Assembly: GCA_965247015.1 (NCBI GenBank)
Contig: CBDFGG010000004.1
Location: 310,001 to 374,000, forward strand
Direction of reading: 5' to 3'
DNA length: 64,000 nucleotides
Source: JAIXWP01 sp965247015
GTDB taxonomy: Bacteria > Bacteroidota > Bacteroidia > Flavobacteriales_D > Sanyastnellaceae
Made by a program: the position numbers and the translations under genes. Below, piece after piece: positions 52,102 to 61,076 of this stretch (its first letter is position 1; each line of letters opens with the position of its first letter). The notes beneath the pieces are model-generated. The model saw only the letters and a list, made by a program, of their open reading frames with translations, was not told the origin of the DNA and did not search any database.

Positions 52102-54671
52102 TGAATAAATAGCTTGAAAGATTTGACAAGCCCATTGCGATCTGTTAATTCTAGAAGGATAATTTGACTTCCAATATTTAAGGAAATTTGTTGGTTAGTT
52201 ATTATTCCTTGATCTAACATTTGCCCTAGAGCATTATAAATTTTATAAGACGTTTCTTCATCAGAAATATTTACAATTCTTCCGTAATGAACATATGGTT
52301 TATTCACATAATTTGAATTTATATCTTCCACGGAAATAACTTCTGGCAGCTGAGGAAAATCGAGAATGACACCCATTGCATTACATCCGTTTGCATCTAT
52401 CACCTGAAGTATATGATTGATATTTTCCAATATCAAAGAAGAATTATTCTCGACCAAAACATCATCCATAAAAAATTGATAAGGTGATGTTCCGCCCATT
52501 GCTATCAAATTAAACTCTGGTACTTCGTCATTAATTGACACAACATTTAATTGAAGTGGCTCTGGTTGGAAAATTTCAAAATCTTGGACACCTAAACATC
52601 CATTTACATTCTCGTGAATAAGTTGGTATTGGCCTGCTGACAAGCTTACCTCCGCTGATTCTACAGGGATGAATTCCTGGTTGCTGGTATTGATTATTTC
52701 AGCATTTATAAAATTCGTTTCGAGCAAGAAAATATTGCCGCTGGGTTCATTATAACATAAAGCGTCTGTTGCAGTAAAATCAAGCGTTGGTATTGCTGGA
52801 TCGATTAGCTCCACCGTCATACTTTCCGTTAGGCAACCCGAAACATGTTCAAGAGAGAAGGTGTATTGACCTGCATTTAAATTGTCCAAAGAAGTAACTT
52901 CTGATGATAAAACCCATTCATTTTGAAGGTCAATAATTTGGACACTACCATTTGAATCACCTGCACAAATAGGATTTGTAGAAATAATTTCGAATGCATT
53001 TATTTCTTCGAAAACAACATTAATAGCATTCGAAAAATTAATTACACCTGCATCAGAAATACTCGTGAAATAATAAATACCACTTTCATTCACATTTAAC
53101 ATGCTAGCTTCAACTCCAGTATTCCATGTTGTTGGATTGGTGGCGTTACTGTACAATGCCATTGTTTCACCGGGACACAAATGAATTTCCTCTATTTCTA
53201 GGGGAATATTGTTTTCATCAACAACGGCGAGGTTTTCAAAACCTTCGATATATGTTATTATTTGTCCTGCGGGAATATTATAGAACGTTTCAATAATTCC
53301 ACTTGGCCAACGGATGACAAGTTCATCTACCATTTCAGCTTCGCCTAGACCAAGGATCATCCATTGACTATCTTGCATAAGATAACCTGTTCCGTTGCGA
53401 GTGTACCTGAATCTGCGAGAGCTTCCTTCTGGAACATATTCTATCCACGCTCCAATACCGTCGCGATTAGAGACTTGACCTTGTAATTTAATTTTGATCC
53501 AATTGTTTGTTCCAGTCGATGTAAGTAATTTTACAGTGAGTCCTTCATCCGGATTGATAGCCAAATCGGGATATCCGTCATTATTAAAATCTCCTTTTGA
53601 AGCAGAGAATGAAGACCAAGATCCTTCGATATTAGAAACCCCATTGTGTTGTTCAAACCCGTTGCCATTGATGTTCATGAAGAAAGGTTGCGTAGCCCCT
53701 GGACCAGGATGGTTGTTTACGAAAAGATCTTCCCAACCGTCGTTGTTATAATCAATCCAATTCGCACCCCAGCAAAAGGCATTGACTGATAAACCTGCTC
53801 CTGCCGCTATGTTATAATAGAGTTGCTCATTTGTTTTCATCCAAAAGAAGTTGCCCTCCATTGTGTTCGAAACATAGATATCAAGGTCTCCATCATTATC
53901 AAAGTCTGCGATGCTGCTTGACATTGAATTACAAAAGCCGTCAATACCCGCGGCATTTGCAACATTGGAATAATAATCAATATTATTGAGAAGAAGGGCA
54001 TCGTCAGGAGCTTTATCATTTGCAAGGTGAATCTCTGGGTACAAGTCTCCATTGACATCTAAGAAAGATGGTTGGAAGGTAAAATCGCTTTCTTCATTCA
54101 GGCCCCGTTCGATACTTTCTTCCGTAAAAAATTGGCCCTCGTGATTCATGAACATCCATGAATGGCGTGCAAGCCCTTCGTTGTACACCGCCACAACGAG
54201 ATCAAGCCATCCATCATTATTGATATCCCCCCAAGATGCTCCGTAAGATTGCCAACTGGGTGTTTCTAATCCCCGCTGAACAGTGACATCTACAAAATGA
54301 AGATCACCATCATTTTCATAAAATTTATTCGCCCCTTCATAAAAGGTAATATAAAGATCTGGGTCTCCATCATTGTCATAATCTCCCCATAAAGCTTGCT
54401 TTACTTGTCCATTGCAGTAGACTGGATGAATTCTGGTAAAGCTAGATCCGTTGCTAAGAAGACAAATAAGACTATCGTTGATTACGGGGACTGTGATATC
54501 ATCGAAACCATCATTATTAATATCATAAAATCCTATTCCATTCCCATACTCTCTACCCACTTGAGAAATGGGAGAACCTAGTAGTTCAGACACATCCATG
54601 AATTGTCCGAAAACATTCAGAGAAAGCGATGAACTGATAGCAATGAGGACGCCGAGAAAAGCGTTTCGCAT
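52098..54671 (-). CDS. VCBS/ASPIC-UnbV repeat surface protein (first of a tandem pair)
   Basis: An 857-residue exported protein with the same order as its downstream neighbour: signal peptide (FLGVLIAISSSLSLNVFG), VCBS repeats (DINNDGFDD, DYDNDGDPD, DFDNDGDLD), an ASPIC/UnbV domain near residues 380-470 (NWIKIKLQGQVSNRDGIGAW) and Ig-like or SprB-like modules. A C-terminal T9SS-like domain follows (YKIYNALGQMLDQG). The two share many segments almost word for word, indicating a tandem duplication with later divergence. The direct-repeat motif at 54691-54721 lies 19 bases before the start codon. Confidence 0.83.
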   Translation of the reverse strand: MRNAFLGVLIAISSSLSLNVFGQFMDVSELLGSPISQVGREYGNGIGFYDINNDGFDDITVPVINDSLICLLSNGSSFTRIHPVYCNGQVKQALWGDYDNDGDPDLYITFYEGANKFYENDGDLHFVDVTVQRGLETPSWQSYGASWGDINNDGWLDLVVAVYNEGLARHSWMFMNHEGQFFTEESIERGLNEESDFTFQPSFLDVNGDLYPEIHLANDKAPDDALLLNNIDYYSNVANAAGIDGFCNSMSSSIADFDNDGDLDIYVSNTMEGNFFWMKTNEQLYYNIAAGAGLSVNAFCWGANWIDYNNDGWEDLFVNNHPGPGATQPFFMNINGNGFEQHNGVSNIEGSWSSFSASKGDFNNDGYPDLAINPDEGLTVKLLTSTGTNNWIKIKLQGQVSNRDGIGAWIEYVPEGSSRRFRYTRNGTGYLMQDSQWMILGLGEAEMVDELVIRWPSGIIETFYNIPAGQIITYIEGFENLAVVDENNIPLEIEEIHLCPGETMALYSNATNPTTWNTGVEASMLNVNESGIYYFTSISDAGVINFSNAINVVFEEINAFEIISTNPICAGDSNGSVQIIDLQNEWVLSSEVTSLDNLNAGQYTFSLEHVSGCLTESMTVELIDPAIPTLDFTATDALCYNEPSGNIFLLETNFINAEIINTSNQEFIPVESAEVSLSAGQYQLIHENVNGCLGVQDFEIFQPEPLQLNVVSINDEVPEFNLIAMGGTSPYQFFMDDVLVENNSSLILENINHILQVIDANGCNAMGVILDFPQLPEVISVEDINSNYVNKPYVHYGRIVNISDEETSYKIYNALGQMLDQGIITNQQISLNIGSQIILLELTDRNGLVKSFKLFIQ

Positions 54672-54687
54672 AGCAGTATTGGTTAAT

Positions 54688-54721
54688 TAAGTTAAGGATT
54701 CGTATCTATGACGTTATGACG
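54688..54721. promoter_or_regulatory. Direct-repeat regulatory motif upstream of the VCBS/UnbV pair
   Basis: GTTAAGGAT (54691-54699), 13 bases, GTTATGACG (54713-54721). TAAGTTAAG at 54688-54696 fits the LytTR half-site consensus [TA][AC][CA]GTTN[AG][TG]. The second half-site starts 22 bases later, giving the 13-base gap known for LytTR regulators such as AgrA. Identity of the regulator is inference. Confidence 0.6.
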
Positions 54722-54816
54722 AGCGAATGGATGCCTCCTTACATTCATTTTCGACAGATTGTCAGACAATTTCTAATGGCACAACCCTTGACACCGAGGC
54801 GTGCCGCTGAAATGGC

Positions 54817-57237
54817 ATGCCTATGATTAATGAAGATGAACTTTTCGGTCTTATCAATAGTGACAATGAAGACCATGAATTTATACCCCTGATTTCCGCC
54901 GAAGATGAGGACCAAATGGACAAGGAACATACTCCCGAAGTCCTGCCAATTCTGCCGCTAAGAAACACTGTACTCTTTCCTGGAGTAGTAATCCCTATTA
55001 CGGTAGGTCGCGACAAGAGTATTAAGCTTGTTCAAGAAGCCAATAAAGGCAACAAAACCATTGGTGTTGCTGCGCAAATAAATCCTGAAGTGGATGAACC
55101 CACTTTTGCTGATATCAATAAAATCGGAACACAAGCTACCATCATGAAAATGCTTCGCATGCCTGATGGGAGCACCACCGTTATTCTTCAAGGAAAAAAA
55201 CGCTTCGAAATAAAAGGAATGGTCTCTGACACTCCTTATTTCCAGGCACAGGTACTAGAATTTCCTGAAACCAATCGCAACGAACAAAGCAAGGAGCAAC
55301 AAGCCCTTTTTGAATCGTTGAGAGATCACGCACAACGCATCATTCAGCTCTCACCAGAGATCCCCAGTGAAGCTTCTGTTGCTTTAAAAAACATCAACGG
55401 ACTTAGTTTCCTCACCAACTTCATTTCAAGCAACATGAAAAGTGCTGTGCAAGTAAAGCAGAGCCTTTTGGAAATTGCGGATTTGGAAGAGCGTGCTAAA
55501 AAAGTACTAGAACATCTCGGCAAAGATTTGCAAATGCTTGAGATGAAGAATGAAATTCAAAAGAAAGTTCATACGGATATCTCAAAGCAACAACGTGAGT
55601 ATTTTCTTCAGCAACAAATGAAGCAAATACAAGAAGAGCTTGGAGCGAATCCTATCAAAGAAGAAATCGAGGAGAAAAAGCAACGCGCGAAAACCAAACA
55701 GTGGAGCGAAGTGGTTGCCAAAACTTTTGCAAAAGAAATTGGAAAGCTCGAGCGTATGAACCCGCAAGCCGCGGAATTCAGCGTGCAGGCTAATTATATA
55801 GACACTCTATTGGATCTTCCATGGAGTGCATATTCAGAAGATAATTTCGATTTAAAACACGCTAGAAAAATTCTCGATCGCGATCACTTCGGAATGGAAA
55901 AAGTGAAAGAACGTATCATCGAGCATCTGGCAGTATTGAAAATCAAAGGCGACATGAAAGCGCCCATCATTTGTCTCTATGGCCCTCCAGGCGTCGGTAA
56001 AACGAGCCTTGGAAAATCAATTGCTGAAGCGCTTGGTAGAAAATATGTTCGTATGTCTCTTGGCGGACTTCATGATGAATCAGAAATTCGCGGACACAGA
56101 AAAACTTACATCGGTGCGATGCCAGGCCGTATTCTTCAGAGCTTAAAGAAAACAGAAACATCTAATCCGCTATTTGTTTTAGATGAAATCGATAAACTCG
56201 GTCAAGGTGTGCACGGAGATCCAAGCAGTGCAATGCTTGAAGTGCTCGATCCTGAGCAAAACCATGCATTTTATGACAACTATGTAGAGCTCGATTATGA
56301 TCTCTCTAAAGTGATGTTTATCGCCACTGCAAATTCTCTTAATACCATCCAACCAGCGCTTCGCGATCGACTTGAGATCATTGAAGTGAATGGATATACA
56401 GTAGAAGAAAAAGTCGAAATCGCTAAGCGACACTTAGTACCAAAACAGCTTCGTGAAAATGGTTTGAAAGAAAATCAAATCCAATTCAGCGATGATATTT
56501 TGGTAAAAATCATAGAAGAATATACCAACGAAAGTGGTGTTCGAACCCTTGAAAAACGCATCGGTAAAATGGTGCGCAATCGTGCGAAAGAAATTGCGCT
56601 GGAAGAAAAATTTTCTGCGAAATTAAAAGCAGATGATTTGCAACGTGTGCTTGGTCCTAGCTACGAAAAGGATAAGTATACCGATAATGATGTGCTCGGA
56701 GTAGTTACCGGTCTTGCCTGGACTCCAACAGGTGGTGACATTCTATTTATAGAAACCAGTTTGACGAAAGGAAATGGCAAGCTCACGCTCACAGGGAATC
56801 TCGGTGATGTTATGAAAGAAAGCGCTGTGATTGCATTGGAATATTTGAAAGCGCACAGCGATATCATAGGCCTTGACGCAGAAGTTTTTGAAAAATATAA
56901 TGTCCATATTCACGTGCCTCAGGGGGCAGTTCCAAAGGACGGTCCAAGCGCAGGAATAACATTGCTCACCGCACTCGCCTCAGCTTTTACCAAAAGAAGA
57001 GTGAAGAAATATTTGGCGATGACGGGCGAGATTACACTCCGTGGAAAAGTGCTTCCAGTAGGTGGTATCAAAGAGAAAATTCTTGCGGCAAAACGAGCTG
57101 GCATCAAGGAAATCATCATGTCAGAGCGCAACCGCAAAGACATTCTTGAAATCAACGAACGATACTTGAAAGGACTGAAGTTTCACTACGTGACAGAAAT
57201 GCATGAGGTGGTAGCGTTGGCGTTGCTGCGCAAATAA
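54817..57237 (+). CDS. lon: ATP-dependent protease Lon
   Basis: An 806-residue protease with the full Lon A layout: N-terminal LON substrate domain from about residue 45 (LPILPLRNTVLFPGVVIPI), coiled coil, AAA+ domain with Walker A GPPGVGKTS and Walker B FVLDEIDK, then the protease domain. The catalytic dyad is Ser711 (PKDGPSAGI) and Lys754 (GGIKEKILAA). An acidic N-terminal extension of about 40 residues (NEDELFGLINSDNEDHEF) precedes the LON domain. It degrades damaged cytoplasmic proteins. The family 1 repeat begins three bases after its stop. Confidence 0.95.
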   Translation: MPMINEDELFGLINSDNEDHEFIPLISAEDEDQMDKEHTPEVLPILPLRNTVLFPGVVIPITVGRDKSIKLVQEANKGNKTIGVAAQINPEVDEPTFADINKIGTQATIMKMLRMPDGSTTVILQGKKRFEIKGMVSDTPYFQAQVLEFPETNRNEQSKEQQALFESLRDHAQRIIQLSPEIPSEASVALKNINGLSFLTNFISSNMKSAVQVKQSLLEIADLEERAKKVLEHLGKDLQMLEMKNEIQKKVHTDISKQQREYFLQQQMKQIQEELGANPIKEEIEEKKQRAKTKQWSEVVAKTFAKEIGKLERMNPQAAEFSVQANYIDTLLDLPWSAYSEDNFDLKHARKILDRDHFGMEKVKERIIEHLAVLKIKGDMKAPIICLYGPPGVGKTSLGKSIAEALGRKYVRMSLGGLHDESEIRGHRKTYIGAMPGRILQSLKKTETSNPLFVLDEIDKLGQGVHGDPSSAMLEVLDPEQNHAFYDNYVELDYDLSKVMFIATANSLNTIQPALRDRLEIIEVNGYTVEEKVEIAKRHLVPKQLRENGLKENQIQFSDDILVKIIEEYTNESGVRTLEKRIGKMVRNRAKEIALEEKFSAKLKADDLQRVLGPSYEKDKYTDNDVLGVVTGLAWTPTGGDILFIETSLTKGNGKLTLTGNLGDVMKESAVIALEYLKAHSDIIGLDAEVFEKYNVHIHVPQGAVPKDGPSAGITLLTALASAFTKRRVKKYLAMTGEITLRGKVLPVGGIKEKILAAKRAGIKEIIMSERNRKDILEINERYLKGLKFHYVTEMHEVVALALLRK

Positions 57238-57239
57238 AA

Positions 57240-57308
57240 ATTCTCGATTCTCAATTCTCGATTCTTGATTCTTGATTCGAGAGTTGAGAGTTGTTGTCAC
57301 TTGTCATT
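57240..57308. repeat. Compound repeat: family 1 hairpin plus family 2 unit
   Basis: 57240-57293 is family 1, with the exact core CGATTCTCAATTCTCGATTC at 57245-57264 and an internal hairpin TCTCAATTCTCGA (57249-57261) / TCGAGAGTTGAGA (57277-57289). 57294-57308 is family 2, TTGTCACTTGTCATT, which contains the stop codon of the convergent GlmU-like gene. Confidence 0.9.
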
Positions 57309-58448
57309 GTATATCTGTCTTAGGATGGATTGTTGTGCTTCTGATAGTGGGAGATTGCGGCGGGCCATCATTTTAGAGGCCGTTTCAAGTGCTTTATCAA
57401 GCTCATGTTCTATAAAACCATCTGCACCGCCCCAAGAGAATGATGGGATGTGCTTTGGAGGAAATCCACCTCCGAAAATATTGGCTGCGACACCTACGAC
57501 AGTGCCTGTGTTAAACATCGTATTGATTCCCGCTTTGCTATGATCACCCATGATGAGTCCGCAGAACGTGAGGCCAGTATTCGTGTATTTATTTTCTTCG
57601 TAATTCCACGTTTGAACCTCGGAATAATTATTCTTCAAATTGGAATTATTCGTGTCTGCACCTAAGTTGCACCATTCGCCTAATACACTATTTCCAAGAT
57701 AGCCTTCGTGTGATTTATTGGAGTATCCGTAGACCACTGAATTGGTAATTTCCCCTCCCATTTTACAATGCGGGCCGATAGTAGTTGGCCCATACATCTT
57801 GGTTCCCATTTTCAATACTGAATGTTCTCCAAGATATAGCCCTCCCCTCACCAATGAACCTTCCATTATTTCTGAATGATCATCAAGAATGATCGGGCCA
57901 TTTGTTGTATTTAAAATAGACGCCACAACGGTCGCACTTTCGCTGATATAAATATGACTCGCATCTCCTATAACAGTATTGCTGCTGTCGAGTGGCTTCA
58001 GTTTTTTATCTTTTAACCAAAGTGGTAAATCTGCTTGAATCTCTTGACCAGCGTATGTAAATAAATCCGTGCAATTATTCAAAAATGTGTATTCTCCTTC
58101 GAATTCACGACTTGTTTCAAAAACCATATCGCTCTCCGGATTAGAACGCATCGCCAATAAACGTCCTTGTGAAATCAACGCTTCTCCATTTCTCAATTCA
58201 TTCAATTGAGTCACCAACATTTGATTTGGAAGTAATCTCGCGTTGATGAGAAGAACATCTTTCTCGAGCGAAGAATTAAAAACAGCACGCAAGTAGGGTC
58301 TTGTTCGATGTGCTACGCGAGCATTCAGAACTCTCTCCCACTTCTCTGATATTTTGAAGATCCCAACGCGTAGATCGCCCACTGGACGGGTGAAAGCGAG
58401 TGGGAGAAATCTTCTCCAGTTTTCATCTTCAAATAATACTACTTGCAT
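57297..58448 (-). CDS. Bacteroidetes-type GlmU-like UDP-N-acetylglucosamine synthesis enzyme
   Basis: A 383-residue protein. The N-terminal half (MQVVLFEDENWRRFLPLAFTRPVGDLRVG in pieces LFEDENWRRFLPLAFTRP) resembles the atypical nucleotidyltransferase domain of alternative Bacteroidetes GlmU proteins (TIGR03991 type, by recall). The C-terminal half is a left-handed beta-helix with hexapeptide repeats (AGINTMFNTGTVVGVAANIF). It would make UDP-GlcNAc for peptidoglycan and lipid A. The last four codons, AAT GAC AAG TGA, lie within the family 2 microrepeat. I start at 58448, as the six upstream codons are not conserved. Confidence 0.8.
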   Translation of the reverse strand: MQVVLFEDENWRRFLPLAFTRPVGDLRVGIFKISEKWERVLNARVAHRTRPYLRAVFNSSLEKDVLLINARLLPNQMLVTQLNELRNGEALISQGRLLAMRSNPESDMVFETSREFEGEYTFLNNCTDLFTYAGQEIQADLPLWLKDKKLKPLDSSNTVIGDASHIYISESATVVASILNTTNGPIILDDHSEIMEGSLVRGGLYLGEHSVLKMGTKMYGPTTIGPHCKMGGEITNSVVYGYSNKSHEGYLGNSVLGEWCNLGADTNNSNLKNNYSEVQTWNYEENKYTNTGLTFCGLIMGDHSKAGINTMFNTGTVVGVAANIFGGGFPPKHIPSFSWGGADGFIEHELDKALETASKMMARRNLPLSEAQQSILRQIYNDK

Positions 58449-58500
58449 CTTGAGGTGTTTGAACAAATATAACGCGCTATGCTAAAGTCAAAAGCCAAAA

Positions 58501-59931
58501 TTAGTTGGACTGTGGCTCCTTAATAAATCTACTGATAGCAAAGGCCACGGCAACAATCATAAATGGATACACTGGTACTAAATAGCGTTGCTCTACAAAA
58601 CCGAGAATCATAGTGAGCGCAAACACTAAGCCTAGAGGCAACATCCACCACCATCTTTCGGAATTATTTTTTGAAAAAAATAATCCGACCATCACCAACA
58701 TTCCAACGATCACAACGACCGTAAATAGCACCAAATAAAATATTTTAATAATCTTCTCTAAAATATTCATCTCATGAAATGCTGGTCCGGGAAGGTTATC
58801 AATGCGCAATGGCACGAGCAACTGCTGCGCATGGCGAAAACGATTCAGCACATAATAATTAAATTTCTTTTCAGCATGATAAGCATTGCTGTAACGCGTG
58901 ATACGCTCCCGCAAAATGATTGCTGCACTATCCTTTTCAGGTGATTCCGCCTTCAAATAAATCCTAAAATTTTCTCTCAACACTATCAATGAATCGGCAT
59001 TGCATTGTGATGTAAAATGACGATCCGGAATGTTAGGCATCTTTTGATTTTCCTTACTTCTAATCATCCACTGCACCACGCTACCATCCGTCCAAAAAGG
59101 TTCTCCGTAGCCCATGTCAATAAGGAACTTGGTCATCATTTGGTACTCTTTCGAATATGTGCTAAAACACTCTTCTATCGGAGTAGTAAATACAACTTCA
59201 CGGTTAAATTGCTTTTGATTGTAACCAATCCACAACCCTAGTGAAAGCATCATTGGAAAAACAAAGACCATCAATGAGGCTAAGGTGAGACTCCATTTTC
59301 TCCAATTCCATACGATCAACATGATCAATACAATCGGAAATGCTACTATAAAGATTTGACGGAAGAACACCGCCCAGGCGAGAAACAAGCCTGCCCAGAG
59401 AAGTGATTTATTCTTTTGGCTTATTTGATAACGTTGTAAAAAATAGATACTAAAAATAAAGAAGGACGTAGAATAGCTATCCGACATGAGATAGTGATCC
59501 CATATACTCGTAAAAGAACTCAATGCGAATAGCAATACTGTAAATACGAATACCCACTTCTTCTTAAATATGAAGTAAGCCCATTTTCCCAATAAATAAA
59601 TTGAAATTGCACTCAGTAAAAACTGGAGGAAAATCATGCTGAGCTTTGCACCTTCCTCCCCAAATATCATTGCAATTGGAACATACATTGGGATCAAACC
59701 AGGCATTCTACAAGCAGAGTCGTATCCCTTTCCTTCAGCCAAGTGTTGTGCAGGGTCATAATACCCTTGAGTATCGCCTGTGGTTGCAGCCCAGCCTCCA
59801 ACAAGCACATCAGGGCTAGTTGCCTTCAACTGAAATGCAAAATATAGAAAGACTATTAGTTTGATTGCGACAATTAATGGGAGCCAACGCTTCCAGGAAA
59901 AATCATTCAACCATGTTCTCAAAATATTCAT
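58501..59931 (-). CDS. GT-C glycosyltransferase, ArnT/GT39-like membrane protein
   Basis: A 476-residue integral membrane protein with about eleven helices. The first periplasmic loop carries the acidic motif GDTQGYYDPAQHLAEGKGY and the RMPGLIPMY motif common in GT-C enzymes that use polyprenyl-phosphate sugars. A large extracytoplasmic region lies near residues 230-380. The acceptor could be lipid A, another glycan or protein. The start overlaps the end of the DegT gene by four bases (ATGA), so it is the last gene of a five-gene operon. Confidence 0.75.
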   Translation of the reverse strand: MNILRTWLNDFSWKRWLPLIVAIKLIVFLYFAFQLKATSPDVLVGGWAATTGDTQGYYDPAQHLAEGKGYDSACRMPGLIPMYVPIAMIFGEEGAKLSMIFLQFLLSAISIYLLGKWAYFIFKKKWVFVFTVLLFALSSFTSIWDHYLMSDSYSTSFFIFSIYFLQRYQISQKNKSLLWAGLFLAWAVFFRQIFIVAFPIVLIMLIVWNWRKWSLTLASLMVFVFPMMLSLGLWIGYNQKQFNREVVFTTPIEECFSTYSKEYQMMTKFLIDMGYGEPFWTDGSVVQWMIRSKENQKMPNIPDRHFTSQCNADSLIVLRENFRIYLKAESPEKDSAAIILRERITRYSNAYHAEKKFNYYVLNRFRHAQQLLVPLRIDNLPGPAFHEMNILEKIIKIFYLVLFTVVVIVGMLVMVGLFFSKNNSERWWWMLPLGLVFALTMILGFVEQRYLVPVYPFMIVAVAFAISRFIKEPQSN

Positions 59932-61076
59932 GCTTGGAGGATACGTCTTAAATGTTTGATGACATACGTTACTTCTTCATCGCTCATTGGAACATACAAT
60001 GGAAGTACTATGCTTCTATCACTCGCATCTTCGGACATTGGAAGGCTGAGTCCTTTGCACTCTTCAGCATACGCGCTTTCCCGGTGTGATGTCATCACTC
60101 CGCGACGAGTTGCAATTCCCACATCCAACATCTGTTGCATCACATCATTTCGACCGAGCGAACATTCGGGTTTGAGATAAATACTGAATGATTGATAAGA
60201 AGTAAAATAACCTTCTGGTTCTTCAGGAAGTCGAATCATCGAGAGGTCTGCCAAATCTTTTTGGTAGCGGTGTGCAATTTTTCTGCGCTCCTCAATAATA
60301 CCATCCAAACGCTCGAGTTGTTTAATGCCCACCGCGGCTTGAATATCTGTCATGCGATAATTAAAGCCTACTTCGAGGTGATCTTCAATAATCACTTTAT
60401 CACTCAAATGTCTCACGCGGTCGTTGACACTCATGCCGTGTTGACGAAGTAGTTTTATTCTATTGTAAAAAGCTTCATTGCTTGTCGTCACCATACCTCC
60501 GTCACCGGTGGTAATGACTTTACGAGGGTGAAAACTGAAACAAACCAAATCAGAGTGACTTCCAATTTTTTTCCCTTTGTAGCCTGAACCCGCAGCACAC
60601 GCAGCGTCTTCGATGAGTATTAAATTATGCTCATCACAAATTGCTCTGAATGCATCAATATCTGCAGGCATTCCTATTTGATGTACAATTAAAATGGCCT
60701 TTGTTTTTGAAGTGATTTTCTTTCTCACATCGGCTGCATCAATATTGTAAGTAACTGGATTTACTTCAGCAAAAACAGGTTTTGCATTAACGTACTTAAT
60801 ACAATTTGCTGTAGCGATATAACTCATCGATGGGCAGATCACTTCGTCACCTTCTCCAACGCCTGCAACGATCATTGCCAAGTGCAGGGCTGTTGTGCAG
60901 TTGCTCACTGCAACCGCATATTTCGAGCCTACATAAGCGGCAAATTTTTCTTCAAATTCAGCAACGCGTGGTCCTTGTGTGACCCAGTTTGTCAAGATAG
61001 TATCATAAGCTAATTGAGCTTCTTCCTTTCCCAAAAATGGCTTTGCCACCGGGATCTTCATCATTACTTCACTCAT
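59928..61076 (-). CDS. DegT/DnrJ/EryC1-family sugar aminotransferase
   Basis: A 382-residue PLP-dependent enzyme. The N-terminal IPVAKPFLGKEEAQLAYDTI and the VSNCTTALHLAM substrate-binding loop are typical, and the PLP Lys is in SFHPRKVITTGDGGMV. It transfers an amino group to a keto-sugar nucleotide, as ArnB and PseC do. I start at 61076 (MSEVMMKIPVAKP), whose ATG shares one base with the upstream stop. It is next to an SDR that could supply the keto-sugar. Confidence 0.9.
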   Translation of the reverse strand: MSEVMMKIPVAKPFLGKEEAQLAYDTILTNWVTQGPRVAEFEEKFAAYVGSKYAVAVSNCTTALHLAMIVAGVGEGDEVICPSMSYIATANCIKYVNAKPVFAEVNPVTYNIDAADVRKKITSKTKAILIVHQIGMPADIDAFRAICDEHNLILIEDAACAAGSGYKGKKIGSHSDLVCFSFHPRKVITTGDGGMVTTSNEAFYNRIKLLRQHGMSVNDRVRHLSDKVIIEDHLEVGFNYRMTDIQAAVGIKQLERLDGIIEERRKIAHRYQKDLADLSMIRLPEEPEGYFTSYQSFSIYLKPECSLGRNDVMQQMLDVGIATRRGVMTSHRESAYAEECKGLSLPMSEDASDRSIVLPLYVPMSDEEVTYVIKHLRRILQA

